Source of the DNA: Syntrophaceae bacterium UBA6087
GTDB taxonomy: Bacteria; Desulfobacterota; Desulfomonilia; UBA1062
Direction: 5' to 3'
Assembly: GCA_002448235.1 (NCBI GenBank)
Contig: DIXF01000002.1
Location: forward strand, 248,001-312,000
DNA length: 64,000 nt
Shown: piece by piece, positions 8,768-16,671 of the stretch
Layout: each line of letters starts with the position of its first letter
Position numbering within the stretch: position 1 is the first letter of the stretch
Notes under the pieces: generated by a model
The model's database searches: none
Told to the model about the DNA's origin: nothing
What the model saw: only the letters and a program-made list of their open reading frames with translations
Position numbers and translations under genes: made by a program

Positions 8768-9589
8768 CTATACATCTTCCGGGTCGGGAAAGTCCGGCTT
8801 CGTCTTCGACAGGAAAGCCGTAATCCCATAGATGCATTCACCGCTTGCGATCAGGTCGACCGCTTCCCGGGTCTCCAGCGCGAGGGCCTTGTCATAAGGC
8901 AGATCAGGGGCGGATCTGATTACCTTCAGTGCGTGGCGCACCGACCGGGGACCGTTCTCCGCAATGCCGTGGGCGAGAGCGACAGCTTCTTCACATGCCT
9001 TGCCCGGCGAGCTGATTCGGTCGGCCAGGCCGAGCGACAAGGCCTCCTGCGCGCCGACCTTCCTGCCGGTGAGGATGAGATCCGCAGCGCGTGCAGGGCC
9101 GATGAGCCTCGTCAGACCGACCACTCCGCCATGATCCGGCATGAGGCCGAGCTTTACCTCCGAGAAGCAGAACACCGCTGAAGGGTCCATGACCCGCAGG
9201 TCGCAGCGGGAGGCGATCTCCGCACCGCCGCCATAGGCGAGTCCGTTGACGGCGGCAATCACGGGCACGGGCAGCATGACGAGGTTGTCGGTCGTTGTCC
9301 TGACGAGGCGTATGAGATCCATGGCAGGCCCCTTCTCGTGGTTCTGGACCGCTTCGATCAGGCGGCTCACCTGGGGGTTCTCAGGGTTCACGTCAAAGCC
9401 TGCGCTGAAGGCCTCGGTGCCGGCGCCCGTGACGACGACGGCCCGGGGCATGCGGTTTTTGAGATCGGACAGCACGTTCCCAAGAGAAGACCACATGTGC
9501 TCGTCGAACGCATTCTTCTTGTCCGGGCGATTGAACGTTACGACAGCTACCTTGCCCGGACGTTTCAGGACCACTCCGTAACCCGGCAT
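8768..9589 (-). CDS. Enoyl-CoA hydratase/isomerase (crotonase) family protein
   Basis: A 273-aa crotonase-fold protein acting on CoA thioesters. Oxyanion-hole segments are visible: GAGTEAFSAGFD and NGLAYGGGAEIASRCDLR, followed by the VKLGLMPDHGG region that carries catalytic acids in hydratases. The exact reaction (hydratase, isomerase, other) is not readable. The ATG at 9587-9589 has a strong AAGGAGG ribosome site 8 nt upstream. Followed downstream on the same strand by the tRNA gene in the opposite direction; the nitroreductase gene precedes it by 23 nt, so the two may be co-transcribed. Confidence 0.88.
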   Translation of the reverse strand: MPGYGVVLKRPGKVAVVTFNRPDKKNAFDEHMWSSLGNVLSDLKNRMPRAVVVTGAGTEAFSAGFDVNPENPQVSRLIEAVQNHEKGPAMDLIRLVRTTTDNLVMLPVPVIAAVNGLAYGGGAEIASRCDLRVMDPSAVFCFSEVKLGLMPDHGGVVGLTRLIGPARAADLILTGRKVGAQEALSLGLADRISSPGKACEEAVALAHGIAENGPRSVRHALKVIRSAPDLPYDKALALETREAVDLIASGECIYGITAFLSKTKPDFPDPEDV

Positions 9590-9612
9590 TATGGCTACCT
9601 CCTTGTGCTGCG

Positions 9613-10167
9613 TTAGAACGCCGCCCCGAATCTGTTACGGTACAGGAAGCCGGAGAGATCCTTGCGGGGGGGGCCCGATTTGGCAGGCGCTGCTGGCTTG
9701 CCTACGGGTAGCACGGCAACGACCTCATAGCCTTCGGGCACGTTCAGGATTTTCTTGCAGGCTTCATGATCGATGAGTCCTACCACGACCGTTCCCAAAC
9801 CCATGTCATGGGCCTTGAGGCTCAAGTTCTGGACCGCCATCCCCAGGTCGAACATGTACCAGTTTGAGAGCTTGGTGACGTCTTTGCCGTCGTAGCAGCC
9901 GGACACGCCGGTCTTCGCGCAGGCTACGATGAGGACCGATGCGGAAAGCGAGCCTTTGGTGGCAGGGTTTTTCTCGGTATAGGTGCCGACTATCTTCTCG
10001 ATGAAATCCGAATCCCTCACCGCGATAAATTCCCACACCTGGGTATTGGCCCAGGATGGGGCCCATCTCGCAGCCTCGATAAGAGACCTGATCTCCTGGT
10101 CGCTCACGACATAGTCGGTATACTTCCGTACGCTTCTTCTTCCAACGATTGCCTCATCGAGCTCCAT
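9613..10167 (-). CDS. Nitroreductase-family FMN oxidoreductase
   Basis: A 184-aa protein of the nitroreductase family (FMN-dependent NAD(P)H oxidoreductases). FMN phosphate-binding RRSVRKYT lies at the N-terminus, with AARWAPSWANTQVWEF, the central DLGMAVQNLSLKAHDMGLGTV and C-terminal LPVGKP. The ATG at 10165-10167 has AGGAGG 5 nt upstream; longer upstream reading frame has no support. Physiological substrate unknown. Confidence 0.88.
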   Translation of the reverse strand: MELDEAIVGRRSVRKYTDYVVSDQEIRSLIEAARWAPSWANTQVWEFIAVRDSDFIEKIVGTYTEKNPATKGSLSASVLIVACAKTGVSGCYDGKDVTKLSNWYMFDLGMAVQNLSLKAHDMGLGTVVVGLIDHEACKKILNVPEGYEVVAVLPVGKPAAPAKSGPPRKDLSGFLYRNRFGAAF

Positions 10168-10419
10168 ACATCCCTCCTGTTTCATTATGACATGGTGTGG
10201 TCTTGATCCGTATATCAGGAATGATACACGTTCGGGGCGAGATTTTCCACTGATTTCAATAGATACGAAAAAGCGTGCAGGCAAGCGGAAGAAAAAGAGA
10301 TGATGGTCCAAAGGGAAGGGCTGATGAAGTATAAAGACATTGTCTGACAGGCATGAAGTATGGCAGATGAAAAAGAGGAGAGGACAGAAATCGGCGGTTA
10401 TTTGTCCGGAGGTGGCGGC

Positions 10420-11610
10420 ATGACAATTCTCATCATCGATCCAGTGGGCGGTATCAGCGGTGACATGCTGCTGGGGAGTCTGATTCACCTGGGGTGTCCT
10501 GTAGAATATCTGAAAGGGGTCCTCGATACGCTTCCCATAGACGGCTTCTCCCTTGATGCATCCCTTCGCCCTGTCCATGGGATCGATGCGGTGGGCCTGA
10601 CGTTTGCCTGTGCGGATGCCAGTGAGCACAGGACGTTCGGCATAATCAGGGATACGATCCTTTCTTCGCTTCCCGGCCCGGTAAAAGACAGGGCTGTCGC
10701 GATCTTCAAAGCCCTGGCCGAAGCCGAGGCGCAGGTGCACGGCGTACGCGCGGATGACGTTCACTTTCACGAGGTGGGAGCCATGGATTCCATCCTGGAT
10801 ATCGTGGGCATCTCTGCCGCCCTTGAATATTTTGCGCCTGATGCCGTCTACAGCCGGACAGTGCCACTCGGCACGGGCACTACGAAATCCATGCACGGAA
10901 CCATCCCCCTGCCCGCGCCTGCAACCATAAAACTCCTCGAAGGCAGGCTGGTCAGGTTCACCGATATCTCCTCGGAGCTCGCCACGCCGACCGGCGCTGC
11001 CGTTATTGCTGCGCTTGCGCGAAAAGACTCCCCTCCGGCAGATCTTATTGTCCGGTCCGTCGGCTACGGGTGCGGCAAACGGCAGATACCCGGCTGGCCC
11101 AACCTCTGCCGCACGATCCTGTGCGAGTCACTATCGGCAAAGCCCGGGCTGCAGGTATACCTGGTGGCGGCGGACGTGGACGATATGCTCCCCGAGGACA
11201 CCGAGGCAGTGATGGCGAAGCTCTACGAGGCAGGCGCAAGAGACGCGGGCCTTATTCAGAAGATCATGAAAAGGGGAAGGCCGGGCTTCTGCATCCAGGC
11301 AATCTGCATGTCGGAGCATCTTGACGATGTGCTGAACTGTCTGCTCAAGCATACTTCTTCCATCGGCGTCCGCTATCACCCGGTGGAAAGGCGCGTGCTC
11401 GAGCGGAGGATTTACCGCATAAGCACTCTCCTGGGCGATGTGAACGTCAAAGAAAGCATACTCCCGGACGGGTCGAAACGCATCAAGCCCGAATACCGCG
11501 ACCTTGCAGAGATCGCGGAAAGAAACGGCATTACGATAGCAGCTGTCCGGGCGGAAGTGGACAAGGCCCTGGCGGAGGGTGAAGGACAAGGCCCTCGTAC
11601 AGATAAGTGA
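10420..11610 (+). CDS. larC: Nickel insertion protein LarC (nickel-pincer cofactor synthesis)
   Basis: A 396-aa protein matching LarC, the CTP-dependent enzyme that inserts nickel into the pyridinium-bisthiocarboxylate precursor of the nickel-pincer cofactor. Seen: IDPVGGISGDMLLGSL at the N-terminus, His-rich VHFHEVGAMDSILDIVG, PLPAPAT, ATPTGAA, and the C-terminal LarC2-like part (YHPVERRVLERR, IKPEYRDL). It is one uninterrupted frame, unlike the lactobacillar larC1/larC2 that needs a frameshift. ATG 10420 has ggaggtgg upstream; an in-frame ATG at 10360 is less likely. First gene of larC-larB-larE. Confidence 0.93.
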   Translation: MTILIIDPVGGISGDMLLGSLIHLGCPVEYLKGVLDTLPIDGFSLDASLRPVHGIDAVGLTFACADASEHRTFGIIRDTILSSLPGPVKDRAVAIFKALAEAEAQVHGVRADDVHFHEVGAMDSILDIVGISAALEYFAPDAVYSRTVPLGTGTTKSMHGTIPLPAPATIKLLEGRLVRFTDISSELATPTGAAVIAALARKDSPPADLIVRSVGYGCGKRQIPGWPNLCRTILCESLSAKPGLQVYLVAADVDDMLPEDTEAVMAKLYEAGARDAGLIQKIMKRGRPGFCIQAICMSEHLDDVLNCLLKHTSSIGVRYHPVERRVLERRIYRISTLLGDVNVKESILPDGSKRIKPEYRDLAEIAERNGITIAAVRAEVDKALAEGEGQGPRTDK

Positions 11611-11638
11611 GAAAGCAACCAGCCCGGCGGAGGAAAGA

Positions 11639-12415
11639 ATGATCAAGGATCTGATCGAAAAGGCCAGGAGCGGCGAGCTCAGTATTGAAGAGGCGGAGGA
11701 GATGATCGTCCGCACGCTCTACGACCATGGAGAAGACTTTCTCCTGGACCTTCACCGCCACCACCGGACAGGGTTTCCCGAGGTGGTCTACGCGAGGGGC
11801 AAGAGTACCGGGCAGATAGTTGATATCGTCCGTAATTTCCTGGAAAAAAACAAGCAGGCGTTCGTATCCCTGGCCGACGACCCCACCCTGGAAGCCCTGA
11901 AAAAGGCGTTCCCCGCGGCACGGGTTGAGCAGGCCGGAAGCCTGGTGGTGCTGAAAACCGCCGATAGAGAGCCCAACGGGGAAATCGGGACCGTCGGCAT
12001 CATTACGGCAGGGACCGCCGATACCCCCTTTGCCAAGGAATGCGCCCTGCTTCTGGAAGAAATTGGGGCCCGGGTCATCAGGGCTTTTGACTTCGGAGTA
12101 TCCGGGCTCCACCGGCCGTTTCTGGGGATCCGGAAGACAATGGACGCCGACGTGCTCGTTGTTTTTGCCGGGATGGACGGGATACTCCCCACCATGATCG
12201 CGTCGCTGACCGACAAGCCGGTGATAGCCGTGCCCACCCCGGTGGGATACGGCCTGGGAGGAGAAGGCGATACCGCGCTGAGAACCATGCTTCAGAGCTG
12301 CGTTCCGGGGCTTGTCGTGCTGAACATCGGCAACAGCGTCGGCGCAGCGGCAGCGGCAGCCAGGATTCTCGGGGCGGTAAGGAGGCGGAAAGATGGAAAG
12401 GCTGGAAGCGATTAA
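11639..12415 (+). CDS. larB: LarB, nicotinate-adenine dinucleotide carboxylase/hydrolase
   Basis: A 258-aa LarB. It carboxylates the pyridine ring of NaAD and releases AMP, the first step of nickel-pincer cofactor synthesis. The C-terminal half is the PurE-like (AIR carboxylase) fold: GIITAGTADTPFAKEC, FDFGVSGLHRP, GMDGILPTMIASL, GEGDTALRTMLQSC. The ATG at 11639 has GGAGG with 5-nt spacing; a GTG at 11579 would extend it into larC but has no usable ribosome site. The next gene, larE, overlaps its end by 23 nt. Confidence 0.92.
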   Translation: MIKDLIEKARSGELSIEEAEEMIVRTLYDHGEDFLLDLHRHHRTGFPEVVYARGKSTGQIVDIVRNFLEKNKQAFVSLADDPTLEALKKAFPAARVEQAGSLVVLKTADREPNGEIGTVGIITAGTADTPFAKECALLLEEIGARVIRAFDFGVSGLHRPFLGIRKTMDADVLVVFAGMDGILPTMIASLTDKPVIAVPTPVGYGLGGEGDTALRTMLQSCVPGLVVLNIGNSVGAAAAAARILGAVRRRKDGKAGSD

Positions 12416-13199
12416 GGAATCCATGAGGGACAGGGGAAGGCTCGCAGTCCTGTTCTCCGGAGGGCTCGACAGCACCTTCCTGGTATGGCTTGCCCATGAA
12501 GCGCTTGGGGATGAGGCAAAGGCGCTCACCTTCCGTTCTCCCATCATCCACGAGGAGGATGCCTTAGAAGCACGGATGCTCTCCGACCTCATCGGCATCG
12601 ACTGCGAGGACCTCTTTATCGATGAGCTCGGGGCAGACCCGGCCTTTTCCCTGAACCCTGCCGACAGGTGCTACCTGTGCCGGAAGATCAGGGACCGTGA
12701 AGCGAGGCAGTGGGCTGATAAAAAGGGCATAGAAATAATCGCCGACGGCCTGAATTCTTCGGATTTCGGCGACTACCGGCCCGGCATGAGGGCCAGCCGG
12801 GAGGACGGAATATGGCAGCCCTTTGTCGAGTTCAATTTTACCAAGGATGAGATACGGGCATATTCGAGGCACGTAGGGCTGCCCACCTGGGACAAGCCGA
12901 ACACGGTATGCCTCTGCTCCCGCATCCCCTTCGGCATCGAGATCACCGGGGAGCGTCTCCGGAGGGTGGAAAAAGCAGAGACCTTTCTCAAGAGACTCGG
13001 CTTCATAACGTGCAGGGCGAGGTATTTCCCTCTAGAGACCGCTGTGGTAGAGATTGACGACATGGACCGGGCGATGAAGCACAAGGGAGAAATCGTCACC
13101 GTCCTTCGGGATTTGGGCTTCCAGTTCGTCACGCTCGATCTCGAAGGATTTGCAAGCGGCAAGCTCAACAGGACGCTGCATCGAGGGTCCGACAAATGA
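12393..13199 (+). CDS. larE: LarE, ATP-dependent sulfur transferase of nickel-pincer cofactor synthesis
   Basis: A 268-aa PP-loop protein that adenylates the cofactor precursor and installs sulfur. PP-loop SGGLDST is at 22-28, RCYLCRK (C93, C96) follows, and the C-terminal motif CLCSRIPFG contains C173 and C175. Family knowledge: one LarE class sacrifices a single cysteine in this region and another uses a [4Fe-4S] cluster held by several cysteines. The extra cysteine in CLCSR may point to the cluster type, but that is inference. No larA (racemase) gene is in the window. Confidence 0.92.
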   Translation: MERLEAIKESMRDRGRLAVLFSGGLDSTFLVWLAHEALGDEAKALTFRSPIIHEEDALEARMLSDLIGIDCEDLFIDELGADPAFSLNPADRCYLCRKIRDREARQWADKKGIEIIADGLNSSDFGDYRPGMRASREDGIWQPFVEFNFTKDEIRAYSRHVGLPTWDKPNTVCLCSRIPFGIEITGERLRRVEKAETFLKRLGFITCRARYFPLETAVVEIDDMDRAMKHKGEIVTVLRDLGFQFVTLDLEGFASGKLNRTLHRGSDK

Positions 13200-13230
13200 A
13201 CTACCCCGCAGCAAGCTACGGGGTAGTTCA
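13197..13230. terminator. Hairpin at the end of larE
   Basis: A 12-bp perfect stem TGAACTACCCCG / CGGGGTAGTTCA that begins with the larE stop codon, loop 10 nt. The strong stem fits transcript end protection or termination, but only TTG and an A-run follow, so it is not a canonical intrinsic terminator. Confidence 0.5.
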
Positions 13231-13251
13231 TTGAAAAAAATCACCGGCCCC

Positions 13252-13279
13252 TTGCACTCGATGCAAATGCCATTATAAT
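13252..13279 (+). promoter_or_regulatory. Sigma-70 promoter with palindrome over the -35 box
   Basis: TTGCAC (13252-13257), 16-nt spacer, consensus TATAAT (13274-13279). The -35 lies inside the inverted repeat TTGCA-CTCGA-TGCAA (13252-13266), a possible operator. It would drive the gene at 13502 with a leader of roughly 215 nt. Confidence 0.55.
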
Positions 13280-13285
13280 ATTATA

Positions 13286-13501
13286 GTTCTATCCAAGTGC
13301 CCATGGAAGAGATAATTCTTGTTCCTTCTCCCGATTTCCCGTGGCCAGGATCCGAACAGAGATGTCGCATTAACGGAAATATTCTGAGCAAAGAAACAGA
13401 GCCAGGCTTCATGGAACGGAAAGAACCGTGACTGCAGCAAGGCCCTCCGTTTTGCAGGCAGCCTCGGTGATCGGCTTTTTTTAAAGCCGGAAGGGAGGCC
13501 T
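13286..13501 (+). promoter_or_regulatory. Long structured leader before the 137-aa gene
   Basis: Together with the promoter this accounts for the gene-free stretch 13200-13501. Local pairings include ACGGAAAGAACCGT (near 13417-13430) and the hairpin CGGCTTT-TTTT-AAAGCCG immediately before the ribosome site gggagg, which could control access to it. No known riboswitch consensus was recognised. Confidence 0.35.
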
Positions 13502-13915
13502 ATGGATAGCCAAACCAGAGGTTTTTACCTTCATATCGATCTGGATCTCGGTGTGGGCTACATCAAACATCAGGGGAAAATCAGCCTCAAGGATCTTAAC
13601 GCAGCAGTAATCGATATGTCCCGCGACCCGAAATTCGAATCCGTTACAAGGGGGATTTCGGATTTCACAAAGGCAAGAGGCGTGTTATCCTCCGAAGATA
13701 TCAGGAACCACGTAACCTTTGTTGCCAGGCATCTCTCCCCCAGCAAGAAGTTCAAGTGGGCGATCATCGCTCAAACGAACCTCGCCTACGGTCTTGCCCG
13801 AATGTTCGATATATTGATTGATACCAAAGGGCTGAATATCGAACTGCAGGTGTTCAAAGACCCTCACGAAGCAAAGGTATGGCTTGGCATCATAGAAAGA
13901 AAATACGTTTCCTGA
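13502..13915 (+). CDS. Conserved-looking hypothetical protein, 137 aa, SpoIIAA/STAS-like at best
   Basis: Not firmly recognised. A soluble 137-aa alpha/beta protein without signal peptide or membrane helix: alternating strands (FYLHIDLDLGVGYIKHQGKIS), then helix LKDLNAAVIDMSRDPKF, a strand (RGISDFTKARG), helices and ending with KVWLGI. The layout resembles the small SpoIIAA-like/STAS-type proteins, many of which are orphan regulators, but no phosphorylation motif is evident. The ATG follows gggagg by 3 nt. Stands alone behind its own promoter and long leader. Confidence 0.7.
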   Translation: MDSQTRGFYLHIDLDLGVGYIKHQGKISLKDLNAAVIDMSRDPKFESVTRGISDFTKARGVLSSEDIRNHVTFVARHLSPSKKFKWAIIAQTNLAYGLARMFDILIDTKGLNIELQVFKDPHEAKVWLGIIERKYVS

Positions 13916-14144
13916 CTGTGTAGGAAGTCTTTGGATTATACTCCCCCTTTGCAATCGAGCCATGCAAAAGGCGTGTGTATCGACTATTATGCTTGCCGAT
14001 CCTGTAGTTCTTTTTTTCCGAGCTGCCGTATCCTTCCGGAACATGTATTCTTAATCAGATATGATGTCTTGTCATGGATTCAGGCAATCAGGTAAATAAT
14101 ATATTCTGTTGAACGCGATACGTAAAAAATGAAGTGGAGGCATC

Positions 14145-16145
14145 TTGTCCCGAGCACTGGGGAACAGCAAACGGGAAAGTCTTTTCTTGAAAAAGGCGGG
14201 ACGCATTCTGGTCGTCGTCCTCCTCGTTCTTGCGCCGCTGGCTGTCTACTGGCAGGTCGGCGGGCATGAATTCGTGAATTTCGACGATGACGACTATATC
14301 TTTCAGAATCTTACCGTGAAAAGCGGGATGAATATCCAGGGAGTATGCTGGGCGTTTTCTTTTACAGAGAGCTCCTACTGGCACCCGCTGACCTGGATCT
14401 CTCACATGCTGGACTGTCAGTTCTTCGGCCTGGATGCGGGAAAGCATCACCTCGTGAATCTGCTCTTTCACCAGGTAAACGTCATCCTGCTCTTCGCCTT
14501 CTTGTCACTGACGACCGGCGCAGCAGGCAGGAGCGCCTTTGCCGCTGCACTTTTCGCCCTCCACCCCATCAATGTGGATACGGTTGCATGGGTTTCGGAA
14601 CGGAAAAATCTCTTGAGCACGACCCTGTGGCTTGTGACCATGCTATCCTACCTGTACTACGTAAAAAAACCCGGGGTCTTGCGGTATGGAGCCCTTCTGC
14701 TGTCATTCGTTCTGGGGCTCCTTGCCAAACCCATGCTCGTCACGCTTCCCTTTGTCTTGCTGCTCCTCGATTACTGGCCGCTCAGGCGCTTTTCTCTCAT
14801 GGGAGGGGATGAGGGGAAAAAGGCAAGGAAAGGAAGCCGGCAGGCCTGGTACCAGGGAGAGCCTTTGTCGAGATTGATTTCGGAAAAAGCGCCGCTGCTT
14901 GTCCTGTCCCTGATCATGGTAGCACTTTCCTCCCACTCGATAAAAAGCCTGAACGCGGTCGTGAGTTTCGAGGCCGTGCCCCTGGGGCTTCGCATAGCAA
15001 ACGGGATCGTCTCGTATGCGGCATACCTCCTGAAAATAGCCTATCCTGCCAACCTGACCTTTTATTATCCTTATCCGACGATTGTTCCGGGATGGCAGAT
15101 CGCAGGCGCAGCGGTATTAATCGGCGCCTTGACATATCTCGCATTCAGGTGCGCCAGGACCCATCCTTACGGCATAGTGGGCTGGCTGTGGTATATGGGA
15201 ACACTCGTGCCGGTACTCGGTATCATCCAGGGAGGCTTATGGCCTGCCATTGCAGAGCGCTGGGCATATGTGCCGATCATCGGTGTCTCGATCGTTCTCT
15301 CCTGGGCAGGAGCGGATCTCGTATCAGGGGCGAAGTACAGGCGTTTTATCGCTCCGGCCGCCTGCACCCTGATTTTGGGCATTCTTTCGTGCCTTACGTA
15401 TATTCAGGCGGGCTACTGGCGGAATGATTTTACCCTGTGCACCCGTGCGCTCGAAATCAATCCGGATAATTATGTAGCACACAACAACCTGGGCATTGTG
15501 TTCAAGAATGAGGGAAACAATAATAAGGCCGCTTTCCACTACCGGGAAGCCTTGAGAATCAGCCCTGCAAATGTAACCGTCCAAAGCAATCTCGCCAATG
15601 CCCTTATGGGTGCAGGCCTGATGGACGAAGCGGTCAGGCATTACCGGGAGGCATTGAAACTCAGCCCCGATGAGGCCGATATCCATTTCAACCTTGGGGC
15701 AGCCCTGGAAAAAATGGGCAGGACCGAAGATGCGGCACGTTCATACAGGCAGGCTTTTGCACTCAATCCTCATCTGGAGTTACCTCATGATGCATTGGGG
15801 AATGTCCGTCTGGCGGAGGGAAAGTTCGATGAGGCTATCCGGCACTATCTGACAGCCATCAAGGAAAACCCTGCATCTGCTGTTATCAGATACAATCTCG
15901 GGAATGCCTATGCGAGCAAGGGGGAGATGGAGGCAGCCGTCAGGAGCTATTCGGACGCGATCGATCTCGATAAGCGCTACGCGGAGGCCTACAATAATAT
16001 GGGCAATGCCCTGGCAATGCTCGGAAAAAACAGTGAGGCAATAAGCTGCTATAAAAAGGCCATCGAGATCAAACCCGGATTTGGCGATGCCGTAAAAAAC
16101 TGCAGGATCATAGAGTCTCGGGAAGGGCCTTCGGCAAAGAAATAA
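14145..16145 (+). CDS. TMTC-like GT-C glycosyltransferase with C-terminal TPRs
   Basis: A 666-aa membrane protein. The N-terminal two thirds hold about ten membrane segments; the first extracytoplasmic loop carries the acidic motif FVNFDDDDYI typical of GT-C transferases that use polyprenyl-phosphate sugars, followed by WHPLTWISHMLD and LFALHPINVDTVAWVSERKN, shared with the TMTC/PMT-related family. From about residue 430 on there are six TPR units (for example YVAHNNLGIVFKNEG, ADIHFNLGAALEKMG). Acceptor and sugar are unknown; protein O-glycosylation is the likely role by family. TTG at 14145 is chosen because AGTGGAGG lies 4 nt upstream and no in-frame ATG is near. Confidence 0.8.
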   Translation: MSRALGNSKRESLFLKKAGRILVVVLLVLAPLAVYWQVGGHEFVNFDDDDYIFQNLTVKSGMNIQGVCWAFSFTESSYWHPLTWISHMLDCQFFGLDAGKHHLVNLLFHQVNVILLFAFLSLTTGAAGRSAFAAALFALHPINVDTVAWVSERKNLLSTTLWLVTMLSYLYYVKKPGVLRYGALLLSFVLGLLAKPMLVTLPFVLLLLDYWPLRRFSLMGGDEGKKARKGSRQAWYQGEPLSRLISEKAPLLVLSLIMVALSSHSIKSLNAVVSFEAVPLGLRIANGIVSYAAYLLKIAYPANLTFYYPYPTIVPGWQIAGAAVLIGALTYLAFRCARTHPYGIVGWLWYMGTLVPVLGIIQGGLWPAIAERWAYVPIIGVSIVLSWAGADLVSGAKYRRFIAPAACTLILGILSCLTYIQAGYWRNDFTLCTRALEINPDNYVAHNNLGIVFKNEGNNNKAAFHYREALRISPANVTVQSNLANALMGAGLMDEAVRHYREALKLSPDEADIHFNLGAALEKMGRTEDAARSYRQAFALNPHLELPHDALGNVRLAEGKFDEAIRHYLTAIKENPASAVIRYNLGNAYASKGEMEAAVRSYSDAIDLDKRYAEAYNNMGNALAMLGKNSEAISCYKKAIEIKPGFGDAVKNCRIIESREGPSAKK

Positions 16146-16254
16146 GGAGCTTATCATACATATGCTGCCTGTTTACTGCCGTTTTTTTCAGGCCGTCCGG
16201 ATATCTGCAAGGAATGGTTTTGTAATACGTCTATAAGGGAAAGGGGTGTTCGAT

Positions 16255-16671
16255 ATGAAGTCATACAGGAAGGAACTCTGGTTTAATACGCAAAAGCGCC
16301 TCGAATTCATAAACATCACCCCGGAAGTGGAAACATGCCTTCGGGAAAGCGGGATCAGAGAGGGTCTCGTGCTCGTCAACGCCATGCATATAACTGCCAG
16401 CGTATTTATCAATGACGATGAATCGGGCCTTCATCATGATTTTGCACGATGGCTCGAGGAGCTCGCGCCCCATGAGCCTGTCTCGGGCTACAAGCACAAT
16501 GTGGGGGAGGATAACGCCGACGGCCATCTCAAGCGCCAGATCATGGGCAGGGAAGTGGTGGTTGCGGTCACGGACGGCAAACTCGACTCCGGCCCGTGGG
16601 AGCAGATCTTCTATGGCGAGTTCGACGGCAGGAGGCGCAAGCGCGTACTGGTCAAGGTCATTGGGGAGTAA
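16255..16671 (+). CDS. YjbQ/UPF0047 family protein
   Basis: A 138-aa protein of the YjbQ family, trimeric proteins reported to have weak thiamine-phosphate synthase activity; the true role is uncertain. Conserved histidines and acidic residues are seen in NAMHITASVFINDDESG, SGYKHNVGEDNADGHLKRQIMG and PWEQIFYGEFDG. ATG 16255 sits 8 nt after aaagggg; the in-frame GTG 16246 lies in the ribosome site. The gene ends 14 nt inside the convergent UPF0182 gene. Confidence 0.88.
   Translation: MKSYRKELWFNTQKRLEFINITPEVETCLRESGIREGLVLVNAMHITASVFINDDESGLHHDFARWLEELAPHEPVSGYKHNVGEDNADGHLKRQIMGREVVVAVTDGKLDSGPWEQIFYGEFDGRRRKRVLVKVIGE

Noticed and set aside
13380..13500. c-di-GMP (GEMM) riboswitch in the leader before the 137-aa gene
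   Set aside because: A GCAAAG box is present, but the GEMM core and tetraloop/receptor pairing do not fit; kept only as an unnamed structured leader.
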